Assembly: GCF_024614185.1 (NCBI RefSeq)
Contig: NZ_JAHTLF010000024.1
Span: 186,025 to 250,024, forward strand
Reading direction: 5' to 3'
From: Nocardioides carbamazepini
GTDB taxonomy: Bacteria; Actinomycetota; Actinomycetes; Propionibacteriales; Nocardioidaceae
Length of the DNA: 64,000 nucleotides
Part shown: positions 16,867 to 25,855 of the stretch, one piece after another
Layout: the number at the start of each line of letters is the position of its first letter
How positions within the stretch are numbered: the first letter of the stretch is position 1
Notes under the pieces: generated by a model
Told to the model about the DNA's origin: nothing
Database searches by the model: none
Seen by the model: the letters and a program-made list of their open reading frames with translations, nothing else
Program-made: the position numbers and the translations under genes

Positions 16867-17765
16867 GCGCGGTACTCCCGTCCGGTGAGGGAGAGGAAGA
16901 CGTCCTCCAGCGTGCCCGTCTGGACCGTCACCCCGTCGAGGTGGTTGCCCGCGGCCAGCGCCCCGATGACACCGGCGGGGTCGCGGGTCACCAGGACGAC
17001 GCCGTCGACGTCCTCGCGGGTCTCGGCGACCCCCGGGATGGCTGTGGCCTGCTCGGCGGTCAGCGAGCCGGGCGCGACCCGGATCCGGGCCGGAGCGTCG
17101 AGGCCGCGGACCAGAGCGGCAGGGGTGTCGAACTGCAGGATCCGGCCGTGGTCCATGACGGCGACCCGGTCGCAGAGCACCTCGGCCTCGTCCATGTAGT
17201 GCGTCGTGAGCACGACGGTGCGACCGCTGTCGTTGATCGAGGACAGCAGGTCCCACAGGTTGCGCCGGGCCTGGGGGTCCAGCGCGGCCGTCGGCTCGTC
17301 GAGGAACACCAGCTCCGGGTCGTGGACCAGTGCGCAGGCGATGGAGAGGCGCTGGGCCTGTCCGCCCGAGAGGTCCTCGACGCGGGTCTCGGCCTTGTCG
17401 GTGAGCCCCACACGTTCGAGCCACTCGTCGGCGGTGGCCTGCCCGACGCCGTACAGGCTGGCGAAGGTGCGGATCTGCTCGCGGGCCGTCAGCCGCTCGA
17501 AGAACGAGGAGGCCTGGAGCTGGACGCCGATCCGGGGCTGGAGCCGCGGGTTGCGCGGCCAGACGGGCTCGCCGAGCACCTCGACCACGCCGGCGTCCGG
17601 ACGTCGCAGGCCCTCGACCATCTCCAGCAGCGTGGTCTTGCCCGCGCCGTTGGGCCCGAGCACCCCGACGAACTCCCCCTCGGCGACGTCGAGGCTCACA
17701 TCGTCGACGGCGACCAGGTCGCCGTACCGCTTGGTCAGTCCGGTCACATGGATGGCTGTAGTCAT
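16863..17765 (-). CDS. ABC transporter ATP-binding protein
   Basis: This 300-residue ATPase has Walker A GPNGAGKTT, signature LSGGQAQRLSIACAL, Walker B LVFLDEPTAALD and the H-loop TTHYMDEAE, all intact. The ~80-residue C-terminal extension ending TLEDVFLSLTGREYRA is typical of DrrA/ABC-2 drug and polysaccharide exporters. It heads the exporter operon and overlaps the permease start. The gene begins with ATG at 17765, 22 bp from the 3' end of the glutamate dehydrogenase gene on the same strand, so readthrough from that gene is possible. Confidence 0.95.
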   Translation of the reverse strand: MTTAIHVTGLTKRYGDLVAVDDVSLDVAEGEFVGVLGPNGAGKTTLLEMVEGLRRPDAGVVEVLGEPVWPRNPRLQPRIGVQLQASSFFERLTAREQIRTFASLYGVGQATADEWLERVGLTDKAETRVEDLSGGQAQRLSIACALVHDPELVFLDEPTAALDPQARRNLWDLLSSINDSGRTVVLTTHYMDEAEVLCDRVAVMDHGRILQFDTPAALVRGLDAPARIRVAPGSLTAEQATAIPGVAETREDVDGVVLVTRDPAGVIGALAAGNHLDGVTVQTGTLEDVFLSLTGREYRA

Positions 17766-17787
17766 CGGGACCGACCCTAACCGCCCG

Positions 17788-20700
17788 TCAGGCCAGCAAA
17801 CCTCGCACCACGCGCAGGCCGACCGAGACCTTGGCGATGTCGCTCGGCTCGTCGGAGCACACCGCGGTCAGCGCGCCGATCGCCTTGTCGACGACCCCGC
17901 CGGCCTCGGCCTCCCAGACCGACACCCGGCGGGTCGCCGCCTCCAGCGGGTCGTCCGTGCCGGTGACGTCGCCCGTGGCCCCGAGGACCTGAGCGGTGAG
18001 CTGCGCATGGACCGTGTAGAGGTCGTCGCGCAGCGCCGCCCGGGCCATCGTCTGCCACTGGTCGGCGCGCGGCAGGTCGACGATCCGGCGCTGCAGCACC
18101 GTGAGGCCGAGCCGCTCCGCCAACGCGAAGTGGACCCGGGCGACCTCGGCGGGGGTGAGGTCGTGGCTGTCCGCGATCTCGACGACATTGAGCAGGGTGT
18201 AGGCGACGTCGAACGACGCGACCCGGGCCGCGAGGTCCTCGGGCACGCCCTGCTCGACCAGCAGCGTCCGCCGGGCCTCGTACGACGCCAGCTCGGCGCC
18301 GGTCAGCAGCCGGGGCAGCTCCAGCATCGTCTCCTGCACGGGACCCGCGAAGAACTCGACGCTGCCCTGGCTGTCGAGCGGAGGCCGGCGGTTGGTGACC
18401 AGCCAGCGGGAGGCGCGTTCGACCAGGGTGCGCATCTCGACCCGCATCCGGGTCTGCACGGCCGCGTCGAGCACGTTGTCGTACTCCTCGAGCTCCCGGC
18501 GCAGGGCGAGCGAGCCGAAGATCTCCCGGGCCACGAAGTTGGCACGGGTGAGCTCGGCGGCGCTGGCCCCGGTCTCGGCGGCCAGGCGCGGCCAGTAGGT
18601 CATGCCCGCGCCGTTGACCAGGTCGTTGACGACCTGGGTCACGATGATCTCGCGGCGCAGCGGGTGCTCACCGATCTGGTCCAGGAAGCCGGCCTGGACC
18701 GGCTGCGGGAAGTAGGACCGGAGGTCGAGGGCGAGGTAGGGGTCCTCCGGCAGGTCGGAGGCGAGCAGCTCCTCGGCCAGCACGATCTTCGTGTAGGCCA
18801 TGAGCACCGCCAGCTCGGGCTGGCTGAGCACTCCCCCGGCCTCGATCCGGCGCTGCACCTCGCGCTTGGCCGGCAGCGCCTCGAGCTCGCGGTCCAGGAG
18901 CCCCTGCGCCTCGAGGTCGCGCATCCACTGCTCGTGGACGTGCAGCAGCGAGACAGCGTTCTTGGCCGCGTTGGCCAGCGCGAGGTTCTGGTCGTAGTTG
19001 TCGCGCAGCACCAGCTCGGCGACCTCGTCGGTCATCGACGCGAGCAGCTCGTTGCGCTGCTTGCCGGTCAGGTCACCGGCGGCGATCACCCGGTCGAGCA
19101 GGATCTTGAGGTTCACCTCGTGGTCGGAGGTGTCCACGCCGGCCGAGTTGTCGATGAAGTCGGTGTTGATCCGGCCGCCCCCGACGGCGTACTCGATCCG
19201 GCCACGCTGGGTGAAGCCGAGGTTGCCGCCCTCACCGACGCAGCGCACCCGCAGCTCTCCTCCGTCGACCCGGATGGCGTCGTTGGACTTGTCGCCCGCG
19301 TCGGCGTCGGTCTCGGTCGACGCCTTGACGTAGGTGCCGATGCCGCCGTTCCAGAGCAGGTCGACCGGTGCCAGCAGGATCGTCCGCATCAGCTCGGCCG
19401 GCGTCAGCTGGCGCACGCCCTCGGCGAGCCCGAGCGCCGCCCGGACCTCCGGGCTGATCGGGATCGACTTGGCGCTGCGTGGGAACACCCCGCCTCCCGC
19501 GGAGATGAGCGCCTTGTCGTAGTCCTGCCAGCTCGACCGGGGCAGGTCGAAGAGCCGACGACGCTCGGCGTACGACGCCGCGGCGTCGGGCCGCGGGTCG
19601 AGGAAGATGTCGCGGTGGTCGAAGGCCGCGACCAGCCGGATGTGCTCGGAGCAGAGCATGCCGTTGCCGAAGACGTCGCCGGACATGTCACCGATGCCGA
19701 CGACGGTGATGTCCTCGTTCTGGCAGTCGACGCCCATCTCGCGGAAGTGACGGCGTACCGACACCCAGGCGCCTCGGGCCGTGATGCCCATCGCCTTGTG
19801 GTCGTAGCCGACCGAGCCGCCGCTGGCGAAGGCGTCGCCGAGCCAGAAGCGGTAGTCCGCGGAGACGCCGTTGGCGATGTCGGAGAAGGTGGCGGTGCCC
19901 TTGTCGGCGGCGACGACCAGGTAGGAGTCGTCGGCGTCGTGGCGCACGACATCGGGCGGCGGCACGGTCTCGCCGCCGACGAGGTTGTCGGTCACGTCGA
20001 GCAGACCGCGGATGAAGGTCGTGTAGCAGGCCACCCCCTCGGCCAGCCAGGCCTCCCGGTCGCTCGCGTCGGGCAGCTGCTTGGCGTAGAACCCGCCCTT
20101 CGCGCCGACCGGCACGATCACGGTGTTCTTGACCATCTGCGCCTTGACCAGGCCCAGGATCTCGGTGCGGAAGTCGTCGCGCCGGTCCGACCAGCGCAGA
20201 CCGCCGCGGGCGACCGCGCCGAAGCGCAGGTGCACGCCCTCGACCCGGGGGCTGTAGACGAAGATCTCGAACCGCGGTCGCGGCTGCGGGAGGTCCGGGA
20301 TCGCCGAGGGCTCCAGCTTGAGCGAGAGGTACGGCTTCGGCAGACCCTCGTCGGTCTGGAAGTAGTTGGTCCGCAGGGTGCTGCGGATGTGGGTGAGGTA
20401 GGAGCGCAGGATGCGGTCGTGGTCGAGGCTGACCACGTCGTCGAGAGCGGCCCGGATCTTCTCGACCAGCGCCTCCTCACGCGCAGTCCGGTCGCCCTCG
20501 GCCGCCGGATCGAAGCGCACCTCGAACAGCGCCACCAGCAACTGGGCGAGGTCGACGTTGTCGACCAGCGCCTGCTCGATCGAGTCGAGCGCGAAGGGGC
20601 TGCTGCCCTGTCTCATGTACCTGGCATACGCCCGCAGCAGCATCGCCTGCCGCCAGGTGAGCTGGGCACGCAGCACCAGCCGGTTGAAGCCGTCGGTCTC

Positions 20701-22707
20701 CGTGTGCCCGTCCCACATGGCGCGCATGGCCGCGGAGAACAGCTCGCGGGCGTGGTCGGGCAGCGCCTCGTCGTAGCGCAGGCCGAAGTCGTAGATGTGG
20801 GTACGCCGCTCCAGGCCGGCGAGTGCGTAGGGCCGCTCGTCGACGACCTCGACCCCCATCGAGGACAGCATCGGCAGCACCGAGCTGAGCGAGAGGGGCT
20901 CGCCGATCCGGAACATCTTGAGCCGGGCCTCGCCGTCGGCTGCGTCCACCTCGGCGTACAGCGACTGGTCGCGGCCCTCGTCGCCGTGGATCCCCTCGAT
21001 CCGGCCGAGGTCGACCGCGGCCGTGCGGGGGGTGAAGTCCTCCTTGTAGGCCTCGGGGAAGGCGTCGAGGTAGCGGCGGCCGAGCAGCGCGCCGACCTCC
21101 TCGCCGTACTCCGCGATGACGGCCTGTAGGAAGTCCTCCTGCCACGAGCGGGATGCCTCGATCAGGCGGCGCTCGAGGTCGGCGGTGTCGATGTCGTCGG
21201 GGATCAGCTCGCCCTTGGGCAGGTGCACGACGAAGTGCACCCGCGCGGTCGTCGACTCGTTGATGCTCACGTTGAACTCGACCGCGTCGGGACCGATCCG
21301 GCCCTTGCCGATCTGCTCGGTGAGGATCTGCACGAACCGGTGCCGCACGCCGGTGTTGTAGCGGTCGCGCGGCAGGTAGACGAGGACCGACAGATAGCGC
21401 GCATAGGTGTCGCGGCGGATGAACAGGCGGACGGCGCGGCGCTCGCGGGCGCGCATGGCGGCCTCCACGATCGGGGCGAGCTCGTCGACCGGGGTGTGGA
21501 ACAGCTCGTCGCGCGGATAGGTCTCGAGCGTGTCGAGCAGGGCGGCGCCGTCGTGGCTGCGGGCGTCGTAACCGCCGCGGGCGAGCACCTCGTCGACCTT
21601 CTCCCGCAGCAGCGGGATCCGCAGCAGCGACTCGGTGTAGGCGGCACTGGACAGCAGGCCGAGGAACCGCCGCTCCCCCACGACCTCCCCGTCGGGACCG
21701 AAGGTCTTCACGCCCACGTAGTCGAGATAGGCCGGGCGGTGCACCGTGGAGCGGGAGTTGGCCTTGGCCAGGACGAGGAGCCGCTTCTCGCGGGCCTTGG
21801 CCTTCACCGCCTCCGGCAGACGGCTGAACGCGATCGAGGTGTCGCCCTCGGCCGGGTTCTCGCGCAGGATGCCGAGTCCGGTGCCCGGCACCGGACGCAG
21901 CACGTCGTCCTCCGGCTCACCCTCGACGGCCACCCGGTCGAGGACGTACTCGCGGTAGCCGAGGAAGGTGAAGTGCTCGTCGGCGAGCCAGCCGAGCAGC
22001 TCGGCGGCCTGGCGGATCTCCTCGGCGTCGAGCGGAGGCGGGTCGGAGGCGAGGCCGGCGACCACCTCGGCGACCTGCGCCTGCATGGCCGGCCAGTCGT
22101 CGACCGACGCGCGGACGTCGCCCAGCACCCGGCGGCAGTCGGCCGCGACCTGCTCGGGAGTGTCCTCACCCTCGCCGCTGAGCCGGCCGATCTCCACATG
22201 CATCCAGGACTCGCGGACCGTGCCTGCGGCGGGCGCCGTGGACCCGGAGGCGACCGGATCCGCCGCGACCAGGCGACCGGCCGCGTCGCGGCGTACGTCG
22301 AAGGTCGGGTGGACCACCGTGCGCACGTCGTGCAGCCCGCGCGACAGCTCCATGGTCAGGGAGTCGACGAGGAAGGGCATGTCGTCGGCGACGACCTCGA
22401 CGACGGAGTGCCCGCCGGCCGACCAGCCGTTCTCGGCCACCGTCGGCGTGTACACCCGGACCTTGGCCTGCCCCGGCGTGCGCTCGAGCGCGAGGTGGTG
22501 GTGAGCGGCGAAGGCGCCGTACACGTCCAGGTCGCTGCGGCTGGCGAGCTCCTCCGTCGCGACATGCCGGTAGTAGGCCGGCAGCAGCACAGGGAGCGCA
22601 TCACGGGGCGGTGCCCCGGATCCCTTGGCCGGTCCGGCCGCCGCGGCGGCCTGCTCGAAGATGCGGTCACGGTCTGCCCTCTGTGCCGAGAGCGGCGGCG
22701 TCGTCAT
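17788..22707 (-). CDS. NAD-specific glutamate dehydrogenase, large (~180 kDa) type
   Basis: This 1639-residue protein matches the L-GDH_180 family in length and layout. It has N-terminal ACT-like regulatory regions over roughly the first 700 residues, a catalytic core and a long C-terminal helical region. The catalytic region includes RGGLRWSDRRDDFRTE, VPVGAKGGFYAKQ with the likely catalytic lysine, and the NAD-binding stretch VVGIGDMSGDVFGNGML. It oxidises glutamate to 2-oxoglutarate and ammonium, feeding amino-acid carbon into the TCA cycle. The ATG at 22707 has GAGG 7-8 nt upstream, better than the GTG at 22713. It is divergent from a PucR regulator. Confidence 0.95.
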   Translation of the reverse strand: MTTPPLSAQRADRDRIFEQAAAAAGPAKGSGAPPRDALPVLLPAYYRHVATEELASRSDLDVYGAFAAHHHLALERTPGQAKVRVYTPTVAENGWSAGGHSVVEVVADDMPFLVDSLTMELSRGLHDVRTVVHPTFDVRRDAAGRLVAADPVASGSTAPAAGTVRESWMHVEIGRLSGEGEDTPEQVAADCRRVLGDVRASVDDWPAMQAQVAEVVAGLASDPPPLDAEEIRQAAELLGWLADEHFTFLGYREYVLDRVAVEGEPEDDVLRPVPGTGLGILRENPAEGDTSIAFSRLPEAVKAKAREKRLLVLAKANSRSTVHRPAYLDYVGVKTFGPDGEVVGERRFLGLLSSAAYTESLLRIPLLREKVDEVLARGGYDARSHDGAALLDTLETYPRDELFHTPVDELAPIVEAAMRARERRAVRLFIRRDTYARYLSVLVYLPRDRYNTGVRHRFVQILTEQIGKGRIGPDAVEFNVSINESTTARVHFVVHLPKGELIPDDIDTADLERRLIEASRSWQEDFLQAVIAEYGEEVGALLGRRYLDAFPEAYKEDFTPRTAAVDLGRIEGIHGDEGRDQSLYAEVDAADGEARLKMFRIGEPLSLSSVLPMLSSMGVEVVDERPYALAGLERRTHIYDFGLRYDEALPDHARELFSAAMRAMWDGHTETDGFNRLVLRAQLTWRQAMLLRAYARYMRQGSSPFALDSIEQALVDNVDLAQLLVALFEVRFDPAAEGDRTAREEALVEKIRAALDDVVSLDHDRILRSYLTHIRSTLRTNYFQTDEGLPKPYLSLKLEPSAIPDLPQPRPRFEIFVYSPRVEGVHLRFGAVARGGLRWSDRRDDFRTEILGLVKAQMVKNTVIVPVGAKGGFYAKQLPDASDREAWLAEGVACYTTFIRGLLDVTDNLVGGETVPPPDVVRHDADDSYLVVAADKGTATFSDIANGVSADYRFWLGDAFASGGSVGYDHKAMGITARGAWVSVRRHFREMGVDCQNEDITVVGIGDMSGDVFGNGMLCSEHIRLVAAFDHRDIFLDPRPDAAASYAERRRLFDLPRSSWQDYDKALISAGGGVFPRSAKSIPISPEVRAALGLAEGVRQLTPAELMRTILLAPVDLLWNGGIGTYVKASTETDADAGDKSNDAIRVDGGELRVRCVGEGGNLGFTQRGRIEYAVGGGRINTDFIDNSAGVDTSDHEVNLKILLDRVIAAGDLTGKQRNELLASMTDEVAELVLRDNYDQNLALANAAKNAVSLLHVHEQWMRDLEAQGLLDRELEALPAKREVQRRIEAGGVLSQPELAVLMAYTKIVLAEELLASDLPEDPYLALDLRSYFPQPVQAGFLDQIGEHPLRREIIVTQVVNDLVNGAGMTYWPRLAAETGASAAELTRANFVAREIFGSLALRRELEEYDNVLDAAVQTRMRVEMRTLVERASRWLVTNRRPPLDSQGSVEFFAGPVQETMLELPRLLTGAELASYEARRTLLVEQGVPEDLAARVASFDVAYTLLNVVEIADSHDLTPAEVARVHFALAERLGLTVLQRRIVDLPRADQWQTMARAALRDDLYTVHAQLTAQVLGATGDVTGTDDPLEAATRRVSVWEAEAGGVVDKAIGALTAVCSDEPSDIAKVSVGLRVVRGLLA

Positions 22708-22841
22708 TGACACACCTCGACCCTAGGACCTCGTCGTCACGGCCCACAACCGACCCGTCCGGCGTCGTGTCTCGGATCCCATACAGCCGAGGGCGAGCCA
22801 CCGGGGACGCGCCCGGCCTCGCCCGTGGATACGCTCCGGAG

Positions 22842-24281
22842 GTGACGTTCACGGTCGGGCAGCTGGTCCGGACGCCGGCGCTCGCGACCCGTTCCCTGAC
22901 ACCCGGGGTCGGCGAGTGGCGCCCGGTGGAGTGGGCGCACGTGTGCGAGCTCAGCGAGCCGTGGGAGTGGATCGGCGACGGCGCCCTCGTCATGACCACC
23001 GGCCTGGGCGTCCCGGCGGCCGTGGAGGCCCAGTGCGCCTACGTCCGGGGCATGCACGACGCCGGCATCGTCGCCGTGACCATCGGGCAGTCGATGTCCG
23101 CGCCGCCGCTGAGCCCGCAGATGCTGGCACTCGCGACCGAGCTCGACTTCCCCGTCCTCGAGACCGCGCTGGAGATGCCGTTCATCCGGGTGGCGATGGG
23201 CGTCGCCGAGGCGAACAGCCTGGAGAACCAGAAGCGGGTACGCCTCACCGAGCGGCTGTACGCCGCCCTGCGGTCCCACGCCGGCGACGTCGACCTGGAC
23301 GGCCTGCTGGCCGACGTGCAGGAGCTGCTCGGCGGCGTGGTCACCCTCCGACCCGAGGGCACCGCCGAGCGACGCAAGAGCCACGGCGAGGTCGAGCACG
23401 TCGGCCCGGGACTGTTCGAGACGACGCTCGTCGCGCCGGGTGAGCCGCGGCTGCGCGTCGAGTACGCCGACGCGACGACCCCCGACTACTCGGTCCTCCA
23501 GCACGCCGCGGCCGTCGTCGGCAGCCTGCTCGCCGCGCGCTTCGCCGCCAGCCGCCAGGACTGGCTGCACGGCTCGCTGCTGCTCGGCGACCTGCTCGAC
23601 GCGGCCATCGCCTCCGAGCCCGCGGCCCGGTTCCTCGACCCGCACCGGATCGCGCCGCCGTACGTCATGGCGGCCTGGCGCGGCAGCTCGGTGGACGGTA
23701 TCGAGGAGACCCACATCGCCCTCGACGCGGGCGGCGTGCGCAACCTGCTGACCGCGAAGGACGGCCTGGTCGTCGTCCTGGGCGCGGCCGCGCAGCTCGA
23801 GGCCATCGAGGCCGGGCTGGCCCGGTTCGGTCCGGTCGCCATCAGCGCGCCGTTCGACGAGATCGCCGACCTGCCCGAGGCCCACCGCCAGGTCCGCCTG
23901 CTCCTCGCCCGGGCCGAGCGCTCCCCCGGCCGGACGCCGAGCGTGCTGCGGTTCACCGACGCCCGCCCGGCCTCCCTGTTCCTCCCCGACGGCCCCGAAC
24001 GGCTGCGCGAGGCGGCCACGATCGTGCTCGGTCCGCTCCTGGAGTACGACCGCTCCCGCGGCACCCGGCTGGTGCCGACCCTGCGGGTCTTCCTGGAGGA
24101 GAACCGGAGCTGGGTGCGCTCGGCGGACCGGCTCTACGTGCACCGGCAGACGCTGGTCTCGCGGATCAGCCGGATCGAGGAGATCACCGGCCAGCGGTTG
24201 AACTCGATCAGCGGCGCGGCCGAGCTGTGGCACGCGATCCAGGCCGGCGTCGAGTGCGGCCTCCTGCCCCCGACGCAGTAG
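22842..24281 (+). CDS. PucR-family transcriptional regulator
   Basis: This 479-residue regulator has the N-terminal PucR domain (VTFTVGQLVRTPAL to about residue 125), a central region resembling the degenerate GGDEF-like part of the family, and a C-terminal PucR/CdaR helix-turn-helix (SADRLYVHRQTLVSRISRIEEITG). Relatives control purine, GABA, proline and polyamine catabolism. The GTG at 22842 is fixed by the family N-terminus; TACGCT ends 6 nt upstream and GGAGG abuts it. It lies immediately before the catabolic operon on the same strand, with an inverted repeat in between, and is the likely activator of that operon. Confidence 0.9.
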   Translation: MTFTVGQLVRTPALATRSLTPGVGEWRPVEWAHVCELSEPWEWIGDGALVMTTGLGVPAAVEAQCAYVRGMHDAGIVAVTIGQSMSAPPLSPQMLALATELDFPVLETALEMPFIRVAMGVAEANSLENQKRVRLTERLYAALRSHAGDVDLDGLLADVQELLGGVVTLRPEGTAERRKSHGEVEHVGPGLFETTLVAPGEPRLRVEYADATTPDYSVLQHAAAVVGSLLAARFAASRQDWLHGSLLLGDLLDAAIASEPAARFLDPHRIAPPYVMAAWRGSSVDGIEETHIALDAGGVRNLLTAKDGLVVVLGAAAQLEAIEAGLARFGPVAISAPFDEIADLPEAHRQVRLLLARAERSPGRTPSVLRFTDARPASLFLPDGPERLREAATIVLGPLLEYDRSRGTRLVPTLRVFLEENRSWVRSADRLYVHRQTLVSRISRIEEITGQRLNSISGAAELWHAIQAGVECGLLPPTQ

Positions 24282-24290
24282 CGCAGGCCG

Positions 24291-24306
24291 TCATACGAAC
24301 GTATGA
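24291..24306. promoter_or_regulatory. Candidate operator for the catabolic operon
   Basis: TCATACG-AA-CGTATGA is a perfect inverted repeat with 7-bp arms and a 2-nt centre. It starts 10 bp after the PucR stop codon and lies 97 bp before the first operon gene. An unusually AT-containing palindrome in a GC-rich gap beside a regulator gene is a good candidate binding site for it. Confidence 0.55.
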
Positions 24307-24402
24307 GACGGGCGCCACATCCCCCACGACCGTCTGATTCCGCCCCGCTGCCGGGCCGCCTAGCGTGACGCGCCGACCCACCTGCTCACGGAGGCGATAT
24401 CC

Positions 24403-25839
24403 ATGCCAGCTTCAACCACTGCGGTCCGCGCCTACATCGACGGCGAGTGGCGCCCCGGTAGCGCGCCCGACGCGACCTACCGCGCGGCGTACGACGGGGC
24501 CGAGCTCGGCTCCTTCGCCGTCTGCACCCCCGACGACGTCGACGCCGCCGTCGCCGCCGCGCGAGCCGCCCAGGCCGGCTGGGCCGCGACCCCGCTGCTC
24601 GACCGGGTCGACCTGATGTACCGCGCCTTCGAGGTCTGCGCCGGCAGGAACGAGGCGATCGCCCGGGCGATCAGCGCCGAGATGGGCAAGACGATCGCGG
24701 AGTCCCGCGAGGAGATGGTCGACTACGGCTGGGGCCACTTCCGCCGTGCTGCCGAGGACATGCTCCGCTTCCGCGGCCAGACGCTGCCCAACAGCGAGAC
24801 CCGGAGCAACTCGATGCGGACCATGGTCTCGCACTACCCGCTGGGCGTGGTCGGCGTGATCTCGCCGTTCAACTTCCCCGTCGACATCGCCGCCATCGGC
24901 ATCACCTACGCCCTGGTCGCCGGCAACACCGTGGTCTGGAAGCCGTCGGAGCACTGCCCCGGCAGCACCGCGCTCTACGCCGAGATCTTCGAGGAGGCCG
25001 GCTTCCCGCCGGGCGTCTTCAACTTCGTGCCCGGGTACGGCGAGGCCGGTGCCCGGCTCGTCGACCACGACGACGTCGACGGCATCTTCTTCACCGGCAG
25101 CACCGGCGTCGGCCGGAAGATCAGCGAGCGCTCCGGGCTCAAGCGGCTGCTGCTCGAGCTGGGCGGCAACGGCCCGATCATCGTCCACGCCGACGCCGAC
25201 GTCGACCGCGCTGTCGACGCGACCGTGACCGGCTGCTTCTACATGGCCGGCCAGGTCTGCACGGCCGCCGAGCGGGTGCTGGTGCACGACGACGTGCACG
25301 ACGAGTTCGTGGCCAAGCTGCTCGACCGGGTCCGCGACCTCAAGGTCGGCAACCCGCTCGACGAGGCCACCGACATGGGTCCGCTCTGCAACGACGCGAC
25401 GCTGGAGAAGGTGCGCGGCCACGTCGAGGGCGCCCGCGCCGACGGCGCGACGATCCACCAGTTCCACGAGGCGTCGGGACGGATCTACCCGCCGACCGTG
25501 CTCACCGGAGTCACCCGGGCGATGGACATCGCCCGGCACGAGACCTTCGGCCCGGTCGCGCCGATCATCCGGTTCAGCAGCCTCGAGGAGGCCCTCGAGA
25601 TCGCCAACGACACCGAGTTCGGCCTCAACGCCGCCGCGTTCACCGCCGACCTGAAGGACGCCTGGCGCTTCGTCGACGGCCTGCAGCACGGCACGGTGCT
25701 GATCAACGAGACCACGAACTACTGGGACCAGCTGGCGCCGTTCGGGGGCGCCAAGGCCAGCGGCATCGGCCGCGAGCTCTCCACGGACGCGCTGCTCGCG
25801 TTCACGGAGAAGAAGACCATCGTCATGAACGTCGGCTGA
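24403..25839 (+). CDS. NAD(P)-dependent aldehyde dehydrogenase (succinate/glutarate-semialdehyde type)
   Basis: This 478-residue enzyme has all the aldehyde dehydrogenase hallmarks: SPFNFPVDIA with the catalytic Asn, WKPSEHCPG for cofactor binding, FTGSTGVGR, the general base Glu in LELGGNGP and the catalytic Cys in GQVCTAAER. The protein oxidises a semialdehyde or other aldehyde to its acid. It is the first gene of the operon and, together with amine oxidase and glutaryl-CoA dehydrogenase downstream, fits glutarate semialdehyde as substrate, though this is inference. The ATG at 24403 follows GGAGGCGAT. An upstream palindrome likely controls it. Confidence 0.9.
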   Translation: MPASTTAVRAYIDGEWRPGSAPDATYRAAYDGAELGSFAVCTPDDVDAAVAAARAAQAGWAATPLLDRVDLMYRAFEVCAGRNEAIARAISAEMGKTIAESREEMVDYGWGHFRRAAEDMLRFRGQTLPNSETRSNSMRTMVSHYPLGVVGVISPFNFPVDIAAIGITYALVAGNTVVWKPSEHCPGSTALYAEIFEEAGFPPGVFNFVPGYGEAGARLVDHDDVDGIFFTGSTGVGRKISERSGLKRLLLELGGNGPIIVHADADVDRAVDATVTGCFYMAGQVCTAAERVLVHDDVHDEFVAKLLDRVRDLKVGNPLDEATDMGPLCNDATLEKVRGHVEGARADGATIHQFHEASGRIYPPTVLTGVTRAMDIARHETFGPVAPIIRFSSLEEALEIANDTEFGLNAAAFTADLKDAWRFVDGLQHGTVLINETTNYWDQLAPFGGAKASGIGRELSTDALLAFTEKKTIVMNVG

Positions 25840-25855
25840 CAGGACGGAAACCCCG

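Noticed and set aside
17206..21129. 1307-codon plus-strand frame opposite glutamate dehydrogenase
   Set aside because: Composition is typical of a shadow frame; the minus strand encodes a full-length conserved enzyme.
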